From Lepas anatifera (lineage: Eukaryota; Arthropoda; Thecostraca; Lepadidae), in contig JAOTON010000466.1 in assembly GCA_034440635.1 (NCBI GenBank), positions 186,001 to 250,000 on the forward strand: 64,000 nt of DNA, in the 5' to 3' direction. The position numbers and the translations under genes are program-made. Of this stretch, positions 1 through 11,200 are shown in pieces (position 1 is the stretch's first letter; each line of letters opens with the position of its first letter). The notes beneath the pieces were generated by a model. The model was given only the letters and a program-made list of their open reading frames with translations, was not told the DNA's origin and did no database searches.

Positions 1-865
1 AGAATTTTGGTAGCCATGTGATTAAATGCTGAAATAAATCTGGCAGGAATAGGCATTATTTATTTATTTATTTATTTATTTATTGCACTTCATCGAGCCG
101 CTCCAAAAATATATGTGGCTATTCTTAGCCCAAACATTTGTTGAAACTGAGTTGTACAAAAACACATTAAGAACACTAAGAAAATACCAGGTTTGATTTT
201 TAGTTGATCGACAACAACTAACACCGCTGACAACACAATATCTACTGTTCACTTTCCGACGGGTACTTTTAGAAGTAGCCGTCTGTGCATAGCAATGTTG
301 CTCTGTCTGGGGCCACGGTCTTAAGTAATGCTGAGAGGACATGAAGAAGACTTGAAATAAGAATCAGAAGTCGTATTATGTTCATTGGAGCAAGTGTTGT
401 CGAACTACGAAGTTTTATCAGAGGTGGAAATCAATCCTTCGGGTTGTCTGAAAGACCAGGAATAAACAGAGCCAACGCGAGCGGTCGCACATATGGGACC
501 GCTCAGCGAAAGCTCTGTTATAAAACCTTATCCTTCATAGCATTGACGACGGTTGTAGTGTTTATAAGACCTAATATCGAGTTTCCAGGTAAACATGACT
601 ATTATTCGAACATGCTTTTTCAGTTTCGAGCAATTCACCCTCTCTAGAAAACAAGTGTCTAGCCGACAAAGTGAGGCATGTGTGATTTGTGATAAATGGG
701 ACCCACTAAAATAAAAATAAAACAGTTTTAACGTGTCCAAGTACTATCTTGATAAATTGACAACTTTTTTTTCGTTTATTGGCTGTGAATTGCGCGGTTT
801 AATGATGATGTGCAGCGTTCAGATCGAAGTGAAAAGACCATTCAGATTGATAAAACAAGTATATT
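1..865. other. No recognisable gene; short ATTT repeat
   Basis: There is a TATTTATT simple repeat at about 58-84. Otherwise I see only short chance reading frames and no recognisable element. Confidence 0.5.
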
Positions 866-2460
866 TTGTCACTGACCATCCCCTTGTACATTCAACCATC
901 GTCTTCAGGTCAAGTTCAGGACGCATCATTTAAGAGAAGAGGTGAGCGTGCACTGTGCATGCCTAAATCGAGACACAGCCGCCCTCCCGATGGACAGACT
1001 GCGTGGAAATACGTCCTCGTCGCGTTTGATTTCGCGCACGCGTACGACGTAGTGGACCACCACCTGCTACGCGTTCGCCTACTGGAGATGGGGCTGCCAA
1101 ATAGCACGACGGCCTGGATTTGGCAGTGGCTCCGGGACCGAAGAGTCAAGGTGGAACTAAATGGCGTGCTTTCCAGTGAGCGCATTTTCCTAACTGGCCT
1201 GCCGTAAGGAAGTGTCTTATCGCCAATTTTATTTTTGTTATGGGCGGCTCGGCTGGTAGACGCACTCCGCGCGGTTCCCGGATGCTCCCCCTACATGTAC
1301 GCCGATGATACGGCGGCGCTCTGCACGGGCAACAACATCCAAGTCGCCAAGGACCGGGCGCAAGCTGCTGCTGGCACTCTCGTGAAGTGGGCCCGACAGA
1401 ACAAAATTGTAGTATCAGGAGCCAAGATCCAATTACTGGTGATGTCCCAGTGGGCCAGAGACGCCGATCCTTTCAGTTTTCAGGTCGACGGGAAGTCTGT
1501 CACTGCTGGAGACACCCTACAGCTACTTGGCGTCACCATCGATCGGCTCCTCAACTTCGGTCCACGCTGTAAGAGACTGTGGGAGAAGGTCCACCCCCGC
1601 ATCTCCTACCTACGTCAACTGTCCGGCTGCAACTGGGGGTTGCACGAACAGCACCTCCGAACCATCGCTACTGGCTACGTGAGAGGAGCGATGGAGCAAG
1701 CGGCCGCAGCGTGGCTCCACGCCACACCGCCATTTCATGTCAAGCTGCTGGAACGCAAAATAAAAGCGTCAGCGCGTATCGTCACAAGATGCACCCGCCC
1801 CATCCCCAGCCGAGGTAAGACTCCCCCGTAGCGGCCAGAAGGAGGGTACTCGCGACCCGAATGCTGGTGAAAGTCCATGCGCTGCCGCCTGAAGACCCTC
1901 TGTGAAGATGTGCGGAGGTGACAGCGCCCTCTCGACTCTCCCCGGTGACCAGTTGGCGGCAGGTGGACAGAGAGATGTGACATCAAGCACGCATCTCCTT
2001 CCCCATCGAGTCTCTCCTTCCTCGACGTCTTCCACCGTGGGTATCAGGAGAGTGAGTCACATTTCAACTAGACGTAGGCCCACTGACATCGGGAGCGCCA
2101 CCTGTCCGGAAGAAGCGAGTAGCTCTCCTCAACCTTGCTTCCCTGACTCGATGTGCCACATGGATGTGGACCGACGGGTCAGTCCACGGAGGGATCATGA
2201 GCGGGGGAGCTGGGTCTTCATCGAGTCACCAGACGGAGCCCAGCATGAGCTCAGGCAACCAGCAGGCTCGTTCTCCTTGAGTTTTCAGGCTGAGATGGTA
2301 GCCCTCCAAAGTGCCTGTGTCTTCCTACTGGACCACTCGTGCACACAGAAGATCCGGTCATCGTCAGCATGGCCCGCCAAGGTGATGACGCATTATAGAA
2401 ATAAAATGGCTTCAATGTCGGTAGATAAGACAGCGAATCGGTAAAAATCGCTAACTTCCT
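866..2460 (+). mobile_element. Decayed non-LTR retrotransposon (RT and RNase H remnants)
   Basis: From about 1000 the plus strand encodes reverse transcriptase: VLVAFDFAHAYDVVDHHLL, then LP-stop-GSVLSP (the family has LPQGSVLSP; the stop is TAA at 1205-1207), then PYMYADDTAALCTGNN with the YADD catalytic box, continuing to about 1830. Further on, WTDGSV near 2165 and, in another frame, QAEMVALQSACVFLL near 2290 resemble the D and E boxes of RNase H. Stops and frameshifts show it is inactive. RNase H suggests an I- or related-clade LINE; the copy here is not clearly the same family as the one at 8640-13146. Confidence 0.85.
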
Positions 2461-2474
2461 CGCCATCCTAGGAT

Positions 2475-2705
2475 TAATTCAAAGGTGGCGCAGTGAATGA
2501 AGTGATGATGGAGGTGATGATGGATGTGATGATGGCTGTTATGATGGACGTGATGAATGTGATTATTGAAATGACTATGGAGGTGGTGAAGGATGTGGTA
2601 ATGGAGGTGATGATGGAGGTCGTGGTCGAGGTCGAGTCGAGGTCGTGATGGAGGTGTTGCGGACGTGATGATGGAGTTTGTGATGGAGGTGTTAGTCTGG
2701 TGCTG
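2475..2705. repeat. Imperfect GATGGAGGT/GATGATGGA low-complexity repeat
   Basis: This is a degenerate triplet-based run of GATG, GGAGGT and GATGAT. On the minus strand it gives His-rich frames (HHHLHYHILHHLHSH-like), which are products of the repeat, not a gene. A direct repeat of about 15 bp (cttcctcgccatc) flanks it at 2455 and 2751. Confidence 0.8.
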
Positions 2706-2784
2706 AGCATTATTATGTGAAGCAAATAAACATGTAAAGAACAAAAAAAACTTCCTCGCCATCAGCTTAGACACCTGGTCCAAA

Positions 2785-3780
2785 CAGAAAAAATGGCATA
2801 CAGCTCTGAAGTAAAAATGGATCCTTCGTAAGGCAAACTAGAAAACTTCTCAACATCATCACCAACAAATGCACGCCCTGTGCCATTGTCACTTTCTTTT
2901 GCAACCATTTATATAGAAACAGACGTGGCTTTCGAACGGCTCCGCACGCAAGTTCATAAATTACTGGCGCGTCGGTTCAGGAGGCAAATTTTTGGTTTGT
3001 TGGAGTAGGTCTGTGTTCGTGTCAACTGTCGAGATGAGCTATGGTTCAATAACCGCTGCTTCATGTGGTTCTACGAGGCTACTGTCGATACCAACCTGTG
3101 CCAGCCAGGCACAGACTCTCACTCCCGGATGACGGGTTGCAACACGCGAGCCACTGTCTATCTGACAGAGGTAGGCGCCGCCAAAAAATGTTTGGCATGT
3201 GGGGGATGTTGGTGACTGATTTTAAAGAGAACGTGGCACCTTGGTAAAATCCTGGAATTTTGTGTAATTAGGCGTACTTTTAGCCGAAAATAATGAAACT
3301 ACTCATGATTTCTTTGAAAAATGTACAACAAGCTCAATATTTTGATTTTTAAAATACTCCTCTAGGAAAAGAAATAAATATCTGCCTGTGGATGATGTCA
3401 TGCTCTGGCAACCACTACCATACTCCGAAACACTTCAAGAGCTTCGATTGGCTGATGCTCATCGTGATGTCAGCATATGTCGTCACACCAGCAGCTCACA
3501 ACAATGGCCGCCTGGCGAGAGCTACATGAGAAGTACATTTCGGGTAGGTGTTAGCTTTTTTCTACGGAAATATCGAGTTCCAAGACAAATGATATATAGA
3601 GCACCTGGTTTTCCGACTTGCTTTACAACTTGGCTATCTCAGTTAAAATCAAGTTCTAAAGGTACCACATTGCCTTAAATGGCTTAATGCAAAGCGAGTA
3701 TCTTACTGCGTATTTGTAGCGGTATTTCATTAATTTCCACTATCATGCTCATTATGGGTGAAGATTAGAACGCCCCTGCT
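2785..3780. other. No recognisable feature
   Basis: Only short reading frames without recognisable protein similarity. It lies downstream of the last visible dynein exon in the gene sense. Confidence 0.5.
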
Positions 3781-3781
3781 A

Positions 3782-4643
3782 CTATTCTGATAGCATGATG
3801 ATGGACATATCGCTAATCTCTTTCGCGGACCAAGGAGCGGCCTCATACAAAATAAAGCCGTACTCGGACTTCGAACGAATAAGTGATCTATATAGCATAA
3901 GAAGCTTATAACGTAGCGTATAATGATGAGCGTATAACGTGCGTATAACGTATATATAGGCGATAAGCGTATAACGTGTATAGCATGAGAAACATTTCTC
4001 TATCCGCACCGTATCTCATCCTCGTCAACACCTTCAGTATTTTCAGCGTATCGAAACATTTTTTTGCGGAAATCATTCAGGTGTGGCACATACGAAAGTT
4101 TATCGAGTGTGAGCCCGATAAATCTGGTTTCTGCTCCAACGTCGATCGGATTTCCGCGAATTTACAACATCGAGTATTCAGTCTCAATGTCTATTATAGA
4201 ACTTTGTCTTTGTACTTGAAAATTTCAGTCCATTGCATATGATCCATTGCTGCAATGTGTCAAGGTCAAGCTGCAGCCGCCTCTGCGCAGCTGCTGTAGT
4301 GGACGCTGTCACCCATATTGTGAACTCTTCAACGAAAAGCACATGCCGTATGTTTGCGGGAAGTGTCTGCAATATCATTGGTCATAACTGCAAACAAGGC
4401 TATGAAAATCACAGAATCCTGGGCTATGCCACTCTGTTGCTGACACAAATCCGATACGACTGAGTTTTCGCGAAATTTAAAATACCTATTTTTCGGAATA
4501 TTAGAAATAAACCACCCCAAGTGGCCTCGCATGCCGAGTCCAAAGAGTTTCTGCAGAACGCCCTTGGATAGCAAAGGCGCCCCCAAGGGATGATGGCGCC
4601 CCCCTGGGGAGGAAGGCGCCCCCTCCAGAAAGTCTTGCACCAC
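3782..4643 (-). mobile_element. Decayed I-like LINE fragment (RT), interrupted
   Basis: The minus strand encodes KGVLQKLFGLGMRGHLGWF, then [17 protein letters not shown], then [20 protein letters not shown]. These are diverged copies of RT segments in the element at 8640-13146 ([53 protein letters not shown]). The catalytic VDD is VEE and TPQGS is AQDS, so it is dead. Several frame changes occur. A GC-rich MITE piece sits at about 4564-4630, between the IERAFD and ILQK positions. Confidence 0.85.
4564..4630. mobile_element. Fragment of the GGCGCC-rich hAT-type MITE
   Basis: It has repeated blocks of GGCGCCCCC separated by short spacers, like the MITE at 55251-55499. It lies inside the decayed LINE at 3782-4643 and interrupts its reverse transcriptase. 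No complete terminal repeats are visible. Confidence 0.55.
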
Positions 4644-4644
4644 T

Positions 4645-5078
4645 TCTCGAAAATGGAATCCGCCGTCTCTGCTATCCGAGATAACACCTTGAAAGTGACA
4701 GACATGATAAAATCGTACGTGGGAAACACGAAAATGGTACTTTCAAGAATATCAATTCACGTTTTCATCTTCAAACAGACAACCAAAGCAAAACACCTAA
4801 GAAAACCTTTTGCGCCACCCTTAGATTTCGTTCAATTTCGCTGAAAATGCACAATTTGCCTGCAAATGAACCTTGGAACGGGATTTAGGTGTCACCTAAG
4901 CGATATAACAACTTTCACCAAATATGAAATGGTCTAAATTGTACAGTGCCCCGGCGGCTGATAAGGGCTTTCGGGAAGTCCCCGGAAAGTAGATCCGGCC
5001 AGAACGCGGCTTGGGGTGACGCTGAGAAAGGCCAGCGCCCGATTCCTCGGCAGAGTGCCGGCGGGATTTAGCACGGAC
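4645..5078. other. Downstream intron of dynein gene, nothing recognised
   Basis: It begins the intron after the exon at 5079-5279 in the gene sense. No conserved dynein C-terminal exon or repeat is recognised. Confidence 0.5.
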
Positions 5079-5279
5079 CGGTAATGTACTGCAGCGCCTC
5101 CCAGGGAATAGTGCCATCCTTGCAGAACAGCCGCAGGTTGTCCAGCGCGAAGTCGCGGTCGTTCTTGGTGAAGCCGTAGGCGATGTTCCAGCCCAGCGGG
5201 CCGTACTTCTTGCGCTCCTGGATGACGGCGTGGAAGAAGCAGAGGCCGAACACCATGCGGCGCCAGCTCGACTCCAGAG
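5079..5279 (-). CDS. DNAH6-like: Dynein exon 22 (start of C-terminal domain)
   Basis: This 201-bp exon encodes [20 protein letters not shown], then [20 protein letters not shown] and [13 protein letters not shown]. The DNAH6-type ending (xGxIPWxAL-YITG) is the main reason for the paralogue call. The acceptor is gctcag and the donor is CCG|GTCCGT. The next exon (GEITYGGRVTD in the family) is not seen in 1-5078, so the gene continues beyond the left edge or is broken. Confidence 0.93.
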
Positions 5280-8200
5280 CTGAGCAGGTGGGAGGGTGGT
5301 TCAAACACCCAGTACAACACAGCAGTGAGTTGTCCCAGCTGCAGAAAATAATTCAACTTTCACTTCTGATACGAATAGTGGCGGACATAAATATATGTAC
5401 CTTCTTAATGTTTACCCCGCTGCGCAATGGATGTTGAATGCGTGTTGGAATTTATGCCGCCATTCATGCTCGTGAAACACTGGGAACTAAGTAACTTCTG
5501 TGATAATTTCCTGTTCTTTTTACATGTTAGTGCTGTATGAGGAGCACCACTGTCACGGCTGAGAGGGACGGGGTGAGGTACATTCACAAATTGTGGCAAG
5601 GTAAGTGAAAACCATGGCTGCGAAACACGGGCCGATATAACGCAGGGGCAAAAAGTTTACAGAAACTCGCCGAGGTACATTACTATCGCAGACTACCGGC
5701 TTCCACGCTACTGGATCTGTCAGTCCACAACAACTGCCAGTGTACCGAGTTCCCTTCTGGTACCGCGTGAAAAGGCAGGCAGCTGACTCCGAGCGTCCGC
5801 CCACCGCACCACTCACGGTTTTCGTCAAAGAACTCGGTGGACATGGCGCCGAAGGCCCTGCCGCAGGCTGTTGCGGAGACCGCGCGGCGGCTCGTTGGTG
5901 ACCTTGACGGAGTTCTGCAGGATCTCGACGGGGAAGGCCTTGGCGGGCATCGAGGAGAGGAAGAGCCGGAACGACTCGTGCACGGGCACGATCGACTCCG
6001 GCAGCTCCTTGATGATGGCCTCCAGGGACGGCATCCACGAGGCCGAGAGGTGACAGTTCTGCAGATCGGCATCGAAACACTGTGGCTCTGAAGCGTGTCT
6101 TAACAGTATCACAAGGGAACGTGTCCCCTATGTCATGAAATATTGAAGACATCTTGCAGTGCAGGGTCCTTAAAAATAGAGTAGCTTACGGTCGAAATTC
6201 ATGTCAATAAGTAGAGGTGAACGCACACGAGCGGTTAGAAGTGACTAGGGGAGGGATACATCGGAAAAATCGAGAAAAGGCGGTCATTTTGGAAATAATA
6301 AGTCGGTTAGGGAGGAAAGACCTTCATGCATTCCTAGAGGTGAAACGCTCCTGAACATGGCATTGGGTCTACAGCTGTATTGGATAGTCCAGGGCTGACC
6401 TGCAGGAAGACCCAGTCGCCCGTGCCGGCGGCGTCGGTGATGGCCTTCTCAGCCACCGGGCCCTGGCCCTGGCCCAGGGAGATGGCGAACACCCTGTCGT
6501 CCATCTCGTGCTCACGCACGAACTCCATGAACTCGCCCATGGGGTCGGTGCCTTGGCTCAGCACGAAGATCAGCGGCGTGTACTGGTCGATGTTGGGGAA
6601 CCTGGCAGTCGTACACGGCTTGGTGCTGTCACACGTCCAGGCCCGGCCACACACCATGCAAGGCAACCACTGCACTGCGCTGCAACCCATCCACCACTGA
6701 CCCCGCATCTATACCAAACGGGGTAGCACTGAAATCCATCTCAATCACAAAATGCTTAATTTTTTCTCCGGAATATTGGTGCATTTAGACCCCGCTGTGG
6801 CGTTATAAGCTGTCAATTTCCATTTGTGTGGCAGTCCTGAAGTGTAAAGCAATGTAACGAAATGTTCTCGATTTTCGGGACCAAACTAGAAACCTGTCCG
6901 ACGAAATATTCCACAAATGTTATCATGGTTTGATAGATGTCCCAGCTTTAGCATGTTGTTTTCAGTACGGGAAACTATGTTTCCTATCAAAAACGGTCTC
7001 AAACTTAAACCCCTACCTTAGAGGCAGGCATCTCACCGTTCATGTCTCACGGATCGCGGATCCAGGGGGCAAGTGAGGATACTTATCCCCTGATCGACTC
7101 TTGGCGCCCCTTGCAGTGGTCATGGCGCCCCCTGAAATGTCGCTTCCCTCCCATCAGGATGCCAGTATCTGCGCCCCCGCGATAGGATTTTGCCGCCCAA
7201 CTGATAGGCTTTTCCGACCAAAAGTAGCGCCCCTTGGTCCGGATGGCACCCTCAACGACGTAACCCCCACCCCCCTCCAGATCGGAGATCCTGGATCGAC
7301 CTATGATACCACGGATAGAGTTTTTCAAAGGAATAAGCGGATTAAAGGAATGCGGATAAGCGGATAAAAGGAAATGCCTGATTATTTACAACGAAGGTCA
7401 ACCAAACCGTACTTCTTAAAACGTTGAAACAAATGCGACAGATATTTCTTTCTCCAGAAATAGTTTGTACAAATCGTAATAAACACGTTTCCTCATTATC
7501 GTTCTCAGCTCAGCCGGACCCCGTTTATATGAGAGCCAACACAGACTGAGATGATATACAACCAGCGCCTCCCAGAACAGCCAGTTATAGTTGCACTGCT
7601 GTACCTCCAGTCTGGCACACATGAGTCTCACAGTGTCGGCAGGTCAATGGCGGGCCGCTCGATGAAGACGTTGCCGAGGTGCTGGCGCACGAACTCGGTG
7701 ACGGCCAGCACCAGCATCTCCTGCTTGGCTACCCGCACCGAGAGCAGCCGCTCCATGCTCGACATCCTGTCGTTCCAGTTGGTGGCCGACGCGTCGCCGT
7801 CGCTGCCGTTCTGCCGGCCACAACAGGCCACACGGCTGTCGCATGTACACTGCTCCTGAGGGAGGACGCTCCTCCCTGTCGCCACGGTGCCGGAGACTGG
7901 CGCCCATTGGCCGCAGTGGGGTTCATGACTTTGCGGTACAGTGCTGCGGGTGGTCATAAGGCCACGGTACCGCTCCAAATACGGACTCCTAAAGCAACGG
8001 CTCTGAAGGTTCCTAAAGATTTGTTGAAGAAAACAATGTGGAAGACAGACATGATGTGCACACAAGTTGTACTAAACGTTGACATATTACAAAATAACAC
8101 AGATTGATCACCTTATTGGTGCCTTTTGAAGGGTCCTGCTTGACGACGAGTTTCTCGAGTCGTTGACCAGCCGAGGTTGCCCGTCTCTCGATCATGGCCA

Positions 8201-11200
8201 TCCGCGTGGCCAGATCCGCCGAGGCCTCCGGATTCAGCGTCTAAAGTCCAGTACAGCTGGTCGTCAACTACTGGGAATGTAGCTGGGCTCCCACGGCGCC
8301 AATGGGGCCCACGTACCCATCATCATCATCATCATCATTATTGGGGTTTTAGGGCGCGTCAACAGCGACGGTCATTTTGCGCCCATATCTATGTCATCGT
8401 TCTAAGTTTAAAAGGAGATGGCATCGGGAGCCACTTACAGCAGAAAATAATAATAATTATTGGGGCTTATCGACGCACCAACTGCCAGGGTCTATGGCGT
8501 CGCCAACTCTCTCCCTGTTGGAAGGGTTTCTCGGGAGCCAGCTTGCTCCTTGTTCAGGGAAGCCGCCGGGCCTTGAACCCGGGTCGGCTGCGTGGAAGCC
8601 AGCTACGCTGACCACTCCACTACCGCGCCCCCACATACAGCAGCGTCGTCTAAAACACCAAAAATGGTATGTAAAACAACGGCTAAGCTGTGTCGTATCC
8701 TGAGCGTGTCAGCGAAGTTAAGACGGGGAGTATATGACGTTAAATGATACACTTCTCAGGAAAGCGACAACAGTCGAAGCATCTACCACCGGACGCTCCC
8801 CGAGGAGCGACTCCAGCGGGGGTGAACCATGAAAGTGTCGTACTCTTTAAATTTCGTAGTCATCACAATCCACAAGCACGTGGCGTACAGAGAGATGACC
8901 TGCACATCGAGCACACTCCGGCGGGTCATCACCACTGAGCAGAAACGAGTGTGTCGCATGGGTGTGGCCGATGCGGAGTCTGGAAATGACTACTTCCTCC
9001 CTCCTTGACCTCGCGGAACCCGAAAAACGCACACCGACCTACGGCTTCAAGACTCGGAGCTTTCGGCCCTTTGGGTCAGCATCCCACCTGTTTTGCCAAG
9101 ATGTAATGATGTATCTCCGGATATGTGGGTACCAGTTGGAGAAGGGATCCGGAGACCCGAGGGTACGGTCCCCTGTGTGGCCTGCTTTGCAGCGAGATCG
9201 GCGCTTTCATTTCCCTGGATACCCATGTGGCTGGGGACCCAGGCTAGGGTCACGTGCTTTTTCTTGGCATGCGCTCGGTGAAGTCTGTGTCTGATTTCAT
9301 CTAAGATGTATGACGATGAAGAATGTGTTTCGAAAGACTGGATGGCCTACAGTGAAGAAAGGGAGTCAGTAAACATAACACATTGGAGCTGTCTCGATAA
9401 AAGGATGGTGTCCAGGCAGCGTAAAATGGCATAAAGCTCCGCGGTAAAGATCGAGGCAGCGGACGGCAGAGTGAGACGCTTCACAATATTGTCACTGACA
9501 AAGGCACATCCGACACCGTCCTGACACTTCGAGCCGTCTGTGTAAAATAGCTTGTGGTTTGGGTAAGAGGTCTGACAGTGTTCTAGAAACATTTGTTGTA
9601 CGGCTACCAAAGCCAGACCTCTGGTCTTTGAAACCAGGGTTTTGTCAACCGCTACTTCACCTGCTATCCAAGGTTCAACTGACGGGGCCTGAAATAACTC
9701 CACTTGCTCCAGGTTGACTTCGGCGTCTGCTAGCCAACTATTTATCCTGTAATCAACCTGACGCGCGCGTTGAGGGGAATGTTCGATTTCACGCTGTTGT
9801 TCACCAGAAAACAGCCTTCCGAAGGTTAGGTGGGTTGGATAGTGAAAGAGTTTTAAAGCGTACTGCATGCCATTCATCTTACGCCTGAGGTCCAACGGCA
9901 TCTCATTGGCCTCCACCAACAAACTGGAAACGGGGGACGTACGAAAGGCACCGGTTATTATTCTAATGGCGTGGTGATGGATTGTGTCTAACATGCGCTT
10001 AGAACTTTCTGTGGCAGCGTCGTATACTATGGAGCCATATTCTATTATAGATCGTACCAATGATCTATAGAGCATAAGGAGAGTTTTCTGATCGGCACCG
10101 TGCTTGAGCTTGGTGAAAACTTTAAGGATATTCAAGGCTTTAAAACATCTATCCCTCAGATCCCTGAAATGTGATATGTATGTTACTCTCTTATCAAAGA
10201 TCACATCCAGAAGCCCGAGTTTGCTCTACTACATCTATAGTTTGCTTATACATTGTTAAGACAGGGTCAATGTAATCATTCCGTTTACGGCAGAAGTGTA
10301 TACACTTGGTTTTTTGCATAGAGAACTTGAGCCCGTTCTGTCCACTCCATCTCTCCAACTTATCTAGAGCCATCTGCAGCTGCCTTACGGCAGATGGTGT
10401 AGATGATGCGGTAACCCAAATTGTAAAATCATCAACAAAGAGGGCTGTACTTACATTCCGAGGGATACCATCTGCTATGCCATTAATAGTGATCGCGAAT
10501 AGAACAACAGAGAGAACACTGCCTTGTGGTGTTCCATTTTCTTGTGTGTGTTCATCAGATTCTGATGTACCGACGCGGTACCGAAAACGTCTGTTCTTAA
10601 GAAAATTTGATAGGAACCATCCCAGGTGACCTCTCACTCCTAGATTAAAGACTTTCTGCAAGATACCGTGTCCCCATGTGAGATCAAATGCTCGCTCGAT
10701 GTCGAAGAAGACAGCGATTGTGTGTTGTTTTCTGCTAAAGCCTTTCCGGATAGATGCGTCTAAAGATAAAAGGTGATCGACGGTGCTTCTACCCTTCCGG
10801 AATCCGCATTGTATGTTAGTGAAGAGATTGTTGGTCTCCAAAAACGACACAAGGCGGAGGTTTACCATCTTTTCCAGCAGCTTGCAAACGCAAGAGGTCA
10901 AAGAAATTGGACGGTAGTCTTCAGGTGTGCTACCTTCCTTACCAGGTTTTAGTATGGGGATAATAACCGCCTCTCGCCACTGTTCCGGGAAGTCGTGCTC
11001 CACCCAGATGTGGTTAAAGATCTGGAGCAGAGATGCAAATGAGCTATCAGGAAGATGAGAAAGCATTTCATTTCGAATAGTATCAGGACCGGGCGAAACT
11101 GGCTTCAGTGTGCGAAGTGCTCCTTTCAGTTCACGCATTGTGAATGGAACATTGTATGATGCAGAATTATTATGTCCAAAGTCAACGATTGTTTGTTCTG

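Noticed and set aside
2451..2783. His-rich minus-strand frame
   Set aside because: It reads through the GATG/GGAGGT low-complexity repeat.
5553..6152. 199-codon minus-strand frame over exon 21
   Set aside because: Out of frame with the conserved dynein protein over most of the exon; only its STEFFDEN part, after the one-base shift, is dynein.
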